Assembly (NCBI GenBank): GCA_015179045.1
Contig: WHUZ01000110.1
Span: 119,376 to 183,375, forward strand
Reading direction: 5' to 3'
Origin: Kalaharituber pfeilii
Taxonomy: Eukaryota; Ascomycota; Pezizomycetes; Pezizales; Pezizaceae
DNA: 64,000 bases
Under the pieces are notes generated by a model that was not told the origin of the DNA, ran no database searches, and saw nothing but the letters and a program-made list of their open reading frames with translations. Below are positions 51,275 through 62,551 of this stretch, piece after piece; positions within the stretch are counted from its first letter, which is position 1, and every line of letters begins with the position of its first letter. The translations under genes and the position numbers were made by a program.

Positions 51275-52140
51275 AGCGCAAGAAGGGATCGGAGTTTACT
51301 AATCTTTGCTGTTGAAACTGGTTTTAATCCATGGTGGTCAGCTCCCGAAGGACTACTTATATTTCCACCCTACCGATACATACGAAAAAAGAAATTTTAC
51401 TACTTCACCATCACAGTTGCACAAGGCAGAATACCGTTTTGTTCTTTTTTCAACCGGCTTAAACACACAGTCCTATCGAATGATGTAATAGCACTTTATT
51501 ATTGATCTAAACATGAACATTTTTTCCCGATGCACCAATTAGTCACCGTTGTGAATCGTACTTCGTACCTCTTGGCACGCTTCGTTGACCTCTACCATCC
51601 TGGTTCTTCCACCACTCAACGCCTCCTCCATCGATCGCCGCCCATTCAAACTATCCTGGTTTGCGACGCCCAATCCCTATTGGTGACAGATGTCAAAACC
51701 AACACAACCACGTGGTTTGAATCACTCAAGTTAGGCACCAAGATACGAGGGAGCAATTCCCGCAACCAACCCCTCTGTTGGTTACACAACAACGATCTCA
51801 ACGGTCCAGACTCCGTTGATCATCCCGTCTTCGCCACGTGTGTAACATTGCAATTCCGACTGCATGATTCGTTCGCAGTGCGCCACGTGAAAATAACTGT
51901 GTTTGTGATACGGTACCACGTTTCCGAGACCGGAAGCCGGTACCGCTACTTTCGTTGTTGCACCGTGCAAGGCATACCCACGAAATGGCGCATCACCCGT
52001 GTAGATGCACAACAGAATCTTCTATGTCATCCTCAAGGCAGCTAAACAAAGATGTTAGCGTAGTTGTGGCGTAGTTCACATTACTCCCATTCCGGTACAC
52101 AAACCAATCAGTCATTTTCTACGAGAAAACCCTTTCTTTT
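51275..52140 (+). CDS. Possible hypothetical ORF (51530-52045), low support
   Basis: A 171-codon plus-strand frame starts MHQLVTVVNRTSYLLARFVD at 51530. It has no recognised domain, repeat or intron, and the opposite strand is also partly open (51782-52012). It could be chance. No other feature was seen between the esterase start and the LINE tail at 52147. Confidence 0.2.
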
Positions 52141-52146
52141 GTTTTT

Positions 52147-52205
52147 TTGTTTTTTTTATCACATACAGTAACTCCGCTTACCGCTATTCGCCATCGCAGA
52201 GCAAG
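52147..52205 (-). mobile_element. LINE-A tail (old copy)
   Basis: On the minus strand it is a diverged LINE-A tail: GCTCTGCGATGGCGAATAGC, then GCGGAGTTACTGTATGTGAT and an A-rich run (52142-52157). It starts at the same point as the younger tail-only copies. No target duplication is left. Confidence 0.65.
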
Positions 52206-52630
52206 ACACAAATTGGAGATTGATGTACGAACCAACCCAGTAAACTTGATTCCGCTGAATCAAGTAGTATATGTTGAAATATCCATCGAATACATCTTTG
52301 GTCATAGTTTCATAATCCGTTGTCAGGAACTTCGAACGGTAGTGGCGCACTCTACTCACCCAGCATTTTTCTGCGGGAATCTGGTATAAATGCATGTCAA
52401 GACCTTAATTCTAGCACCCCCCACGTCGCCGGATTAGTTCCAGACCATGTCGCTAGTTAAAAAAGGTATTATATAAACGTTGCATAAATGTTATCCTGTA
52501 ACCTCAACGCCGACCAGTTGTCAAATGCATCAAATGGCGTTCTTATGCAGAGGGGAGCGAATCACTTCTCTGCCATCTCCTCTGCCTTCCTTCATGAACT
52601 CTGGCGTCATCCTCTCACCATCCCTATCTC
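52206..52630. other. No gene seen
   Basis: Short frames on both strands, none supported. Confidence 0.4.
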
Positions 52631-52638
52631 TTCTCCGT

Positions 52639-53682
52639 CAGTGTTCCCAACGGGCCGGCCAGGCCAGGCCAAGGGTATGGCCTGGCCGGCCTGGGCCATA
52701 GAAATCTTGGCCTGGGCCGGCCTGAAACATTCAGGCCGGCCGTGAGGTCCGCCCGCGCCGGTCCAGGCGGCCTGAATGTTTCAGGCCGGCCCAGGCCGCC
52801 CAGGCCGGTCCAGGCCATTCAGGCCATTCAGGCCATTGAGGCCGGTCCAGGCCATTGAGGCCATTCAGGCTACAGTGTGAGTTAAGTTATACAGTAGCTA
52901 TATACAGAACGTACTCTACATTCTACTCTAATGTTTAGGATTTTGCTTGCTGATTTTACACCGCCAGTATCGCTTTCCATTAGCCATGCACAGCTTCACC
53001 ATACTGTCAAATCCAACTTTGTCGCACCAGATTTTTGTAACCCAAATTCCAGAAGACTCGATATCGGCATCAGATGGGACGGCAGGGAATCGTCGATGCA
53101 AGATCAAAACTTGAACTGCACTATGGAGAGTGAAGAATAGTAGAATACTAAAGGAATCATCATCGCCAGAACCGGTGGTTGGAATGTCTGTCTCCCTGCA
53201 GTACTAATAAGAAATTAGTATATAGTCAAGCGATACAAAAAAAAATTACTTACCTGAATACCTGCGAAAAGCGCTGCTCAATAAAAAAAAAAGTCTAGAT
53301 AGTTATCCGAAAATATTGAAAGGTTCATATTAAATCCGTGTCCAGGTAACCTGAAGGTGGCCCCTGAAATAGCCTCATAACCAGCCCTCCTGCCCCTGAA
53401 ATTGCTTAAACGGCCTGAGTGGCCTGGACCGGCCTGGACCAGCCTGGGCGGCCTGGGCGGCCTGGGCGGCCTGGACCGGCCTGGACCAGCCTGGGCGGCC
53501 TGGACGGCCTGGACGGCCTGGACGGCCTGGACCGGCCTGGGCGGCCTGGACCGGCCTGGGCGGCCTGGGCCATCTGGAACCTTGGCCTGGCCGGCCTGGG
53601 CTGTTTCAGGCCTGCCAAGCCAGGCCGCCAAGCCGGCCGGCCCAGGCGGCCTGGTCGGCGGCCTGGCCGGTTGGGAACACTG
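52639..53682 (-). mobile_element. hAT-type element with expanded GGCCTGG arrays (1044 bp)
   Basis: The terminal inverted repeats CAGTGTTCCCAAC/GTTGGGAACACTG are flanked by the 8-bp duplication TTCTCCGT at 52631-52638 and 53683-53690, which is diagnostic for hAT. Both ends carry dozens of GGCCTGG-type heptamers in inverted orientation (52655-52870 and 53410-53670), typical of hAT transposase-binding subterminal repeats. The interior (52870-53400) keeps a minus-strand relic: a GTAAGT donor near 53255, an acceptor near 53198, and about 90 open codons ending at about 52930. These contain IWVTKIWCDKVGFDSMVKL and GKRYWRCK, reminiscent of the N-terminal BED-like part of hAT transposases. It is non-autonomous. 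Confidence 0.92.
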
Positions 53683-53689
53683 TTCTCCG

Positions 53690-53987
53690 TAGCTGCAAAT
53701 TACCAAAGCTTCGTCACCTAAGAATGGAACTTGTGCGAACAAGTACCCCTGAACTACAGCCAGACTGGTAGTCTCATTGCGCTGCAGCTAATTGATGACA
53801 TGTAGCAACATACAGAGTATTGAGACAACATAAGTTCTCAAGAGTTTTAATCGTAACTATTGTTAGGGACAACTATACAGCAAGGAATGAATCCCTTAAA
53901 AGCTGAACACTTTTCACAACACGCCCACATCACTTGCTAACCCAAGTATCGTGTATCACAACTTTGTGCTTGCCACATCACATTTAT
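53690..53987. other. No gene seen
   Basis: This is the spacer between the hAT element and a LINE-A tail. Confidence 0.4.
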
Positions 53988-53999
53988 CGCCCATATCCG

Positions 54000-54055
54000 C
54001 CCTGCCCTGGCGAGCAGCTATATGTGGGGTTACGTGATTGTAAACAAAATAAAAA
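54000..54055 (+). mobile_element. LINE-A tail-only insertion
   Basis: The copy starts at CCCTGCCCTGG and ends GTGGGGTTACGTGATTG plus an A-rich run. The imperfect 12-bp duplication CGCCCATATCCG (53988-53999) / CGCCCACATCGG (54056-54067) frames it. The start is the same as that of 10291. Confidence 0.85.
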
Positions 54056-54240
54056 CGCCCACATCGGGCTATTCATGGACTCATTCCACTTCTCGCCACT
54101 GATGGACGTCTCATTTCAAACTGAAAACGTAAAAATGCTGCCAAGCTTGCCGAGAAATCGTGGTCAGACGGATCCTCTGAGGATGCAAAGCTCCTGAAGC
54201 TCCACAGGCTCAATTCAAGCATTCGCCTCGTCCAAATCTG

Positions 54241-54575
54241 TAGTGAGCGGCACGAGCCGAGCCAGCTCGAGCTCAAACGAGCCAAGATCATGCTTGTGTT
54301 TTTCTTGACAGCTCGCTAAAATGCTTAGCCAGTGCAAGGTTTCATAAACTGTAAATACCTACTATAGTAATAATTAGAGACTTGGAGCTCATTCTGACCT
54401 ACCAGCAACTTCGAAATGCACAATTTAGCTGATAGTAGTGAGAAAGATGAAAATTTAGCTTAGTTTAGTTTAGTTTGTCAATATTATGTATATAATCAAT
54501 CCAGGTTCGAGCTCATGCCACGCCAGCTCGAGCTCACCCTCCAGCTCGGCTCGAGCTAGCTCGTGCCGCTCACTA
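54241..54575. mobile_element. 335-bp hAT-like MITE
   Basis: Perfect 17-bp terminal inverted repeats (TAGTGAGCGGCACGAGC) are followed by AGCTCGAGCT-rich subterminal palindromes. The perfect 8-bp duplication CAAATCTG lies at 54233-54240 and 54576-54583. There is no ORF. The termini are unrelated to the GGCCTGG element, so this is a second hAT-like family. Confidence 0.93.
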
Positions 54576-54583
54576 CAAATCTG

Positions 54584-55329
54584 TTGGCTAATGTACGCGA
54601 CACCTCTCACTGCTACTGCATTAGTCGCCACAACTGAGAGCCAACTGAGAGTACTTTATACGTCAACATGGACACAAAATATTCTTCCGCTCTCAAGTAT
54701 GTTACTATGTATTTGCGAAACAGTCAGACTGAAACGAGACACTACTCGGAATGCATAATAAGCTTGAATATCTCCGGCGAATCGAGAGTTTTTCCTATCA
54801 GTACTTTGTTGAGGCTACTGCAGATATATTTGTCGTTCCAATACGACGCCTGATTACGATGACCTGATTTACGGCCGTTTTCATCCCCTTCTTTCGCCAA
54901 TACATGATCCAGCTCCAACTGTTTCTTTCTCGCCCTGCCTCCCTGCCTATTTTCTCGCAATGATCGATTCATTTTGTTCGGGTTCCAGCTCCTAGTGCTT
55001 CTTCTACGCTCGGGAGTTCTGTTGATGCTCTTGGTACTCTTGCCCTAACTTTCTGATAGGGTCCTTTAGGTTATCAATTTCCATTTGTTCTTCCTCCACT
55101 GCATTTCCCGCAATCTTGAGCTTAGTATGCATTCTTTACATCTTTTCACTGTGATGCTGCACCTCAGCCTGGCCTTCGGTCGTCCCCACTAAATAGGCCA
55201 ATCTGGTTCAACTGAGCGCAAGAGGCTGTCGCGATAAGATCTTTCCGAGCCTAAACATCCTAATGTAGATCAGTCCTTCGCCTCTCGACATCACACTCGA
55301 GGTAATGGGAAGCATATTTACAGCATCAA
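54584..55329 (-). pseudogene. Possible coiled-coil gene relic
   Basis: The minus strand shows broken stretches rich in charged residues and glutamine (ENRQGGRARKKQLELDHVLA; QEYQEHQQN-type pieces near 55030). They are reminiscent of the coiled coil of the protein at 46334-47644, but frames change repeatedly. Similarity is too weak to claim paralogy firmly. Confidence 0.25.
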
Positions 55330-55605
55330 CAAGAAGCGGGCATGGATGGACTACGAAATGAAAGCGAGCAATCAGAGCGGCAGGCTTAGAGAGCTAGAAA
55401 GATGGCAATAGACAATAGCTGTGGCGACAACCGATGTATCACCAGTTACTTGAAAGACCGGGGAGGGCTGGCCAACTTGGAGCCAGTGCACTCTTTTATG
55501 AAAGAGGGGCGAGTCCGAGTGGAAGGGAAGGCACTGAGATTTAAAGAGGAGGAGCTACGCGTGGGGGAAGGAATAGCATGCCTGAGGGGACGGCTTGATT
55601 GACAG
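55330..55605 (+). pseudogene. LINE-B ORF2 post-RT fragment
   Basis: Plus-strand pieces SGRLRELERWQ and LANLEPVHSFMKEGRVRVEG, then ALRFKEEELR and CLRGRLD, follow the same order as RQLEKWQ...LANLESVETFVDGEAKRVE...LRFEEEPMR...YLRGSLE at 60430-60640. About 80 bp between them is lost. Confidence 0.7.
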
Positions 55606-55624
55606 TACAGTAGGGCCGTCTATT

Positions 55625-55840
55625 CTCGTCCTGAAATGGCACCGCTCTCTAGGAAGAGGGGCCCTGTCGGAACCCCCTTGCCGAAAATATCTGTGAACAA
55701 AACGTGCAAAAAGAGACCTCGGACCGGGGAGGACTGGTTGGCACCGAAGGGGCGGAGGAGCTCAACCTGGCCAGGGTATATGGGTCCCTGCCATAGGCTG
55801 GTGGCCTGGATGCGGGGTTGCGTGACCAACAGAAATCTCA
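55625..55840 (+). mobile_element. LINE-C 3' end (remnant)
   Basis: The segment ends CTGGCCAGGGTATATGGGTC, CCTGCCATAGGCTGG, ATGCGGGGTTGCGTGA. This matches the LINE-C tail at 63462-63540 (complement). No A-run remains. Confidence 0.55.
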
Positions 55841-56081
55841 ATGGCTGCAAGCGTGTTGCTCATCGGGTACTGTAGAATTGGGAGGGCACAGCGACTTATC
55901 CATAGCAGGCCTAGTGGACGCTGTCCTTGGCGGCAACCATAGGTGCCTCAGATAGCGTTTCACAGGACACCCCTTCCTTCCCGACCCCGCACTTTAGCAC
56001 CGAGCAACAGAACAAACCGCAAGTACTCCACCCCCGCTTTAGGCCCACGCTTGGGATTCTAACGGTGTGACTACATAGGAT
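55841..56081. promoter_or_regulatory. 5' region of the 288-aa gene
   Basis: This is unique DNA between the LINE-C relic and the ATG at 56082. It presumably holds the promoter. No clear TATA box was identified. Confidence 0.3.
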
Positions 56082-57008
56082 ATGTCCTCTCCACCCGAAG
56101 CATTCCCTGCACAAAGCACGCCCGAGGGGAGTGAATGCGGAACAGGAATTCGAGCAGGTACAGGAGACGGCGACAGTAACCAAGATGCATGTGTTCTTGA
56201 GCATCTCGAGTGGAAGTTGCGAAGCGGCGGGGTGGAATACACCTGTTCCTTCGGAAAGCAAGGACAGGTAGTGATGAAGGCCCCAGACGGGCGGGTGTAC
56301 TCAGCGGCTCCACAACCGATCGGCACCCCGTCGCAGCAACCAACCAAGGCCGAGGAAAAATGTGAGTGAGTTTCGTAGAATACTCAGTTACTTCAGCTCT
56401 TCCTATGAAAAGAACTGACGTGCAGTCTGCTAGTGGTGGATCTCCAGCAACAGATTGATACGTTGACAGCGCAAGTTAACCTACTGACAGCGCAGTACGG
56501 CATGCTAAGCACTAGGAATCTCACCCCCGAAAGCGCATGCAGTGACCATTTGTCACCCCATATCGCCCGACTCGCCAACGAGATCGACCGGCTCGCGACC
56601 ATAAATTCCACGGCAACGTATCACCCCGGCTGGGTTGGCCCCATTCCCAGGAGCAAAATCGACAACCTGACAGCTGCAAAGAAGCAGGACTTGGATTCCG
56701 CGATCGCGAGGGTGTATCGTTCAGAGTTCAAAGGCCTGAGTGGTGACTGGGAATATGTCTCTCGATTGGCGGAAGCATGTTTGTTGGCATTGCATGACGG
56801 AGGGCTTTCGTTTGAGAAGGAGTGGGACTCGGCGAGTTGGCAGAGGTTTCAAGACAAGTCCCTTACGCTTCCTGCGAGAATCAGGAGTCTGTTCTATTGG
56901 AGTCAGTGTTGTGGAAGTGGCAAGCACGGGGCTTGGGCTAATGCGGGGCGAGTGATTGAGACTTTTTATTATGTGGGAGTATATCGCGGGATTATTCCAG
57001 ATGTTTAG
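56082..57008 (+). CDS. 288-aa protein of unknown function, two exons
   Basis: Exon 1 is 56082-56365 and exon 2 is 56426-57008. The 60-nt intron (56366-56425) has donor GTGAGT (the second of two overlapping GTGAG), branch CTGAC and acceptor CAG, and restores a single frame. The start MSSPPEAFPAQSTPEGSE opens a polar, disordered-looking N-terminus (1-90). It is followed by a coiled coil (about 97-122, VVDLQQQIDTLTAQVNLLTA). A folded-looking C-terminal domain (about 145-288) is rich in Trp and Tyr (GLSGDWEYVSRLAEACLLAL, SLFYWSQCCGSGKHGAW, ETFYYVGVYRGI). I do not recognise the family. It is intact and single-copy in the window. The start may lie further upstream, but no in-frame ATG is better placed. 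Confidence 0.65.
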
Positions 57009-57009
57009 G

Positions 57010-59740
57010 CGAGATGGAAAATTTTAATCGGATGTCGTATTTGCTCAACATATTCTCGTATCATGATTATCTTGCTTCTGACTAATACTATTCTGTTACC
57101 ATCTCTAGCTTTTAAAACTGAGTTGTAACGGTGAGATATAGTACACGCATAGTCATTTTAACACACATATCTATGTCTTGCGTAAGCTCATCCCACTACT
57201 TGCTAGACCTTGCTCCTTCACTGTCACTCACCTTTGCGTACCATCGCAACGCACTGTGCACTTTCGCCAAACCCAAAGCCCAAAACTACTTACTACGCAT
57301 CAATAACCTGTAGAGACTGCCGAACCTATAATAACCACGCGAAGCACACGTACCACCACAACCACGACTCTAAAACCAAGCTATTGGTCAGGTTCAGGCG
57401 GCACTCTATCCCCACTCCAACTTAGAGATCCTGCGCCGAACCGTTCTATAGTACCTCAACGCAATGAATTTAAACAGGCAATTCCCACGCATAGCTCAGC
57501 CCAACGCCGATTGGACACGCGAGGCGAGGAGGATGCAGTATCGACATCCACGTAACTAAATCAACAAACCACAACCCCTCCTCCACCTCTAACCCAACCC
57601 TGCACCCAAATCTACGAAACTCTGCTGCGCAGATCCAAAGCGCAGAACCCAACATACCCCCTAGCCACCCACACTCACGCATCCGTGTCGCAATATTCGA
57701 TTTTACTCCCACGCTACTGGCACGGTTAAATACAACCCCTTGACTTAATGCTGCATGCATATCGACAGTAAGTTATGGCATACGTAACCCGGCCAGGTAT
57801 ATGTACTTCTTATCTCTTCCGTGCAAGAATTAATTACGTGCGCCAAGAGCTGAATGCTATCCATGGCTTATCTGACTCACCAGACCCATTCACGTACCGG
57901 GCTCCGATAGAGTCCCTGCTCAGGTCTGCGGTAGTACTCCGTCCGTCAGCCCAATTTATATATATAAAGTCCAGTCTCGCACCAAGACACAGGAAATCCT
58001 GATTCCGCGCCGTTCTCAGGTACTCACTCCCACAACCCTATATACATCGTAGGCCCTCAGTCCTCCGTTAGCTATAGCTACATCTGCTCTCCACGGCAAT
58101 ACCTCCCGATTGTCACTTCTTCCAGATACAGTATATATAATGCCGCCCAACCCCTCAGCTCCCCCTCCTCCTCCTCCTCCTCCGCAACCGGCTCCATCGA
58201 GCGGATCTGGCTCGTCGGGCACTAGAAGCTCCTATGGATGGTTTTAGCTATCCACCAAATTGGTAGAACCAGGTGCTGCGATTACGGGAGAGAAAAACAA
58301 AGGAAGCGTCAATACTCGACCTGGATCCACCCTTCCCCCGCCACCTCACGACCCAATCAGCGATCAGATCATCCACATCCTCATTCATTCACATATATTC
58401 CCCTTTTTCTAAAAGTAAAAAAAAAAACAATAAAAAGGAAATCATGTAGACCCCGCTTGCAGCTATTCTGGATGGATATTTCCGCGTGCAACCTATGTTA
58501 CAAGCTGTGTTTCTATTCCTTACACTTATATATTTGTTTGGTTTTTTTGTGCTTACCATTATTCTTTTCTTTGAATTTACTGTATTCTTGAACAAACACT
58601 ACAATCTCTTTCCCGCTAGCGGTGGTCCAGCTGACGGCCGCGAGTTGCTTCGGAGAATAATCAATGTGCGATATACACTTCTATGTGCATTTTGCACAAG
58701 CTTCTACATGGTTTATCTGCCTGTGCAATGCTGCTTCATACAGTAATTATACAACGTTGTAACCATTAGCATAAACGAAAGATCACCCTAAAGCAACTAG
58801 GCAAGTCGTCTGTTGATCGTACGTTTATACAGTGATTGAAATCATGAATAAAAATATTCTGGCAATCAAAGGTGGGTCGGGCAAGGACGTGTATCACAAG
58901 GAACGCCGGCATGCTAAGAGCGGCAGGACAGTGGTTCAGGCATGGATCGGAGGATTTGGAGAACTAGTCAGTCCTTAGAGAAATATTTATGGCTGGAGTT
59001 ATAATATGGCAACGTCAGAACTATGGAGATAGCTAAAGTATAGCCGCAATGGAGTTATGGGTATGTCTATAGCTGCACTGGGGCTATAGGGATATCTAGG
59101 GATGGAGTTATGTGGGCCTGTCAAACCTAGTAGAGATCTGTTGAGCTACTAGATACTTGATAGCAAATTACAAAATATGGCACGCACGTAGTAGGGTTGA
59201 CTATAATAAGGGCAGTAGGACGTCAAGCGCCAAGCGTTGTCCTAAGTTATACAGTCACATTTACTACATTATTGTAGAAACCAGAAGAGTACTTCTGGAG
59301 GGCGTAGTTGATGGGCGGGCAATGGGAAAGTTGCAAGTTAGGAAGAGATAGTCCTGATAGTGGTGAGGTATTGGGTTCACAGACACAGTGTGAACACGGC
59401 AAGGCACGGCACTCGGCGGTAGAAGTCTATAATGAGATGTGTATAAGATACAGAAGCGAGCACAGCATAAGGAAGCAAGGTGTCGTTCAGTTGGATAGTC
59501 TATAAATTGTATGTAGAGAGGACACTGTAAAGGTATCATGGGTTCGTACTTAGACAGAGACCGGGTTAGACAGGCATTGCAGACATCACAATTGACTACT
59601 CTTCTTTTTCTTGACACTTGACCTTTCCGGTACCCTGTGCCAGACAGTGGATGCTATTGAGCCTACCTAAGAACAGTTCTAGATATGACTGCAGTGGATA
59701 GATAGAGGCTGACTGTGCAAGTATCACGAGAGGAGCTTGA
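57010..59740. other. No supported gene
   Basis: The region contains short frames only: an 86-codon hydrophobic frame at 58486-58746 (VFLFLTLIYLFGFFVLTIIL), a Gly-rich minus frame at 58016-58222, and a TATATATAAAG at 57957. A degraded LINE-A-like tail may lie at 58437-58470 (AAATCATGTAGACCCCGCTT). 59222-59262 resembles the 253-bp LTR over about 40 bp (CCAAGCGTTGTCCTAAGTTA). Confidence 0.4.
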
Positions 59741-59759
59741 TATATAAGGACTTGCTAGG

Positions 59760-62335
59760 GAGCAGCCTTGATGGTGCTAGTCTTAGAGAGTACTGGTCCG
59801 CAGTGCTAAGATGTACATAGCTCTATCAGAGTCAGTTGACCCGAATATAGCGGCATTCGTAGAAGGGTTCCTACAGCCAACAGAATTTAAAGTATCATGG
59901 GATAGGAAGGTTAGGGGGGAGAGCAGAATGACCGACGGCACTCCTCAGGGCTCCCCTCTATCCCCGGTACTTTTCCTTGTAGCGATTGCACCGGTGGCCA
60001 AAAAAGCAGATAGTCGCGAGTTCTCCAGATCCTATGTGGACGACTTTCACAGTGTTTTGTCCAATAGGTCGTTGAGGATGCTGAAGAGAGACATAGCGGA
60101 ACATCGCAGAAAGATGACGGAGGAGGCACAAGAGGAGGGGTTCGAGCTGGACCCGCGAAAGTCTGAGACAATTGTGATAGGGACAAAGGGACGAAGCTAC
60201 AGGTTGGTAGGGCTGTATATAGACTGGGAGCTAAAGTTCAATGACCACTTCAACAGGAGGCTGCAACTGGGGAAGGCGGCATGGCGGGTAGCATCACAGC
60301 TATACAAAATACCACCCGCTAGAAGACGGCAGTTGTATACAAGCATTGCTAGGAACATAGCGACCTGGGGAAGTTGGGCATGGGCGGGTTATGCTAAAGC
60401 CTCCTCTTCGGACCATAAGATCAGACAACTTGAGAAGTGGCAGTACGGAGTGGCTAGGGAGATAGTCGGCGCCCCATGGGGGACGAGGAGGGATGTGGTG
60501 GAGGGGCTGGCGAATCTGGAGTCAGTTGAGACTTTCGTGGACGGAGAGGCGAAGAGGGTGGAAGCAAGATCATTGAGGTTTGAGGAGGAACCGATGAGGG
60601 ACCCGCAACCGGAGACTATATACCTAAGAGGTTCGCTCGAGCACCGCGACCCCTACCAATTCATATACATCAGTTTCATCCCAAAGACCTTAGTGGAGAG
60701 GAGTGGGAAGACATCATCGGCAGAGAGGAAGGGGAGGGGTGGGTGAGTACAGTGTTCCCAACGGGCCGGCCAGGCCAGGCCAAGGGTATGGCCTGGCCGG
60801 CCTGGGCCATAGAAATCTAGGCCGGCCGTGGGGTCCGCCCGCGCCGGTCCAGGCGGCCTGAATGTTTCAGGCCGGTCCAGGCCATTCAGGCTGCAGTGTG
60901 AGTTAAGTTATACAGTAGCTAGCTATATACAGAACGTACTCTAAATTTCACGTATACCTCATTCTCTAATGTTTAGGATTTTGCTTGCTGATTTTACACC
61001 GCCAGTATCGCTTTCCATTAGCCATGCACAGCTTCACCATAGTGTCAAACCCAACTTTGTCGCACCAGATTTTTGTAACCCAAATTCCAGAAGACTCGAT
61101 ATCGGCATCAGATTGGACTGCAGGGAATCGTCGATGCAAGATCAAAACTTGAACTGCACTATGGAGAGTGAAGAATAGTAGAATACTAAAGGAATCATCA
61201 TCGCCAGTACCGGTGGTTGGAATGTCTGTCTCCCCGCAATACTAATAAGAAATTAGTATATAGTCAAGCGATACAAGAAAAATTACTTACCTGAATACCT
61301 GCGAAAAGCGCTGCTCAATAAAAAAAAGTCTAGATAGTTATCCGAAAATATTGAAAGGTTCATATTAAATCCGTGTCCAAGTAACTTGAAGGTGGCCCCT
61401 GAAATAGCCTCGTAACCAGCCCTCCTGCCCCCTGAAATTGCTTGAACGGCCTGAATGGCCTGGACGGCCTGGGCGGCCTGGGCGGCCTGGGCTGTTTCAG
61501 GCCTGCCAAGCCAGGCCGGTTGGGAACACTGGGTGAGTATATATACAGACGGGAGCAGGAGAGAAGACAAGACAGGAGCCGGAGTACACCAGGGGAGTTG
61601 CTGGTCATCACGGATTCCAGAGTCACCATAGCGAAATTACAGAGGATAGCAAGAGGAGACTTGACACCAGAGGGGCCTGCTGACTTCGTGAGGAGGCGGT
61701 GGGAGGAGAGGATTGCCCGGGGGGACCATGACCTAGCGGTGATGTGGGTGAAATCGCATAGAGGAGTCAGAGGTAACACTAGGGCAGACATGGCGGCGAA
61801 AGATGCTACTGCAATGCAATATCAGGATGAGATGGTGACGGAGGCAGGGATTAGACAACAGGTCAAAGAGTGGAGAGCCGAGGAGAGGAAGAGATTAAAG
61901 TTGTCGTATAGACCACTGGAGTATTTGGGGAGCAGGAGAAGGGTATCCACGCTGGCGGGAATTCTGGGAAACAAGGGACTACGGCAGTGGAGATACCAGA
62001 TAGGGAAGGAGACCTCTCCCGAATGCAGGTGGTGCGGAAGAGACTATGAAAATTTTGAGCACATCATGAGAGGGTGTGAAGCGTGGAGGAAGAGACTACC
62101 GAGAGGAGAGGAGGGATTAAGGGAGCTGTCAAGAGACGAGGAGGGGGAGAGATAACGTTGGCGGAGGTGATGGACTGGGCGGCGGAGTAGACGGAGGATT
62201 TATTATACGTTCATTCTCATTTTATGGTTTTATCTGCGAGTTACTATTCAGTTACTGTCTTGCATGTATCTAAACCCCCGCCATAGCCTACAAGGCGGCA
62301 CGCGAGTAATGAAATAAAAAAAAAAAAAAAAAATA
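59760..62335 (+). mobile_element. LINE-B copy (RT to tail), split by a hAT element
   Basis: From about 59760 the plus strand encodes the second half of the RT (TPQGSPLSPVLFLVAIAP, SYVDDF, then the thumb/connection region to about 60640). After the hAT element (60750-61531) it continues with RNase H pieces (LLVITDSRVTIAKL, VMWVKSHRGVRGNTRAD) and the C-terminal finger ECRWCGRDYENFEHIMRGC. The 3' UTR and hairpin tail with A-run lie at 62280-62335. Frameshifts near 60640 and a deletion within RNase H make it inactive. It fixes the identity of all tail-only LINE-B copies. The 5' end is truncated or decayed. Confidence 0.9.
60750..61531 (-). mobile_element. hAT-type element, second copy (782 bp)
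   Basis: It has the same termini as 52639-53682 (CAGTGTTCCCAAC) and is framed by the perfect 8-bp duplication GGTGAGTA at 60742-60749 and 61532-61539. The interior is nearly identical to the first copy, but the GGCCTGG arrays are much shorter (60766-60895 and 61445-61520). Removing the element and one duplication rebuilds the RNase H motif IYTDGS of LINE-B. Confidence 0.95.
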
Positions 62336-62339
62336 TATC

Positions 62340-62496
62340 AGATTTCCACCTCTTGGTGCCATCCCTGTAGAACGCCACCCCCAGGTGTATATTGGCTCTT
62401 GACTGAAGCATATGGGGTCCTCTTGAAAAGACGTGTGAAAATCAGTTTCAACTCGTACAGAATGCGGACTAAAAAAGCATATTCAAACTAACTCCG
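62340..62496. other. Spacer, no gene
   Basis: This is unique DNA that ends with the first copy of a target duplication. Confidence 0.4.
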
Positions 62497-62551
62497 TGCC
62501 CATAGGGCGGCCAGCGATTAATGATACAAAAAAAAAAAAAAAAAAAAAAAA
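62497..62551 (+). mobile_element. LINE-B tail-only insertion
   Basis: It starts within the hairpin (TGCCCATAGGGCGGCCAGCG) and ends in about 26 A. AACTAACTCCG (ending at 62496) is repeated directly after the A-run (to 62563). Confidence 0.92.

Noticed and set aside
58486..58746. Hydrophobic 86-codon frame that looks like a membrane peptide
   Set aside because: T-rich DNA next to a probable LINE tail will encode Phe/Leu runs by chance; no second evidence.
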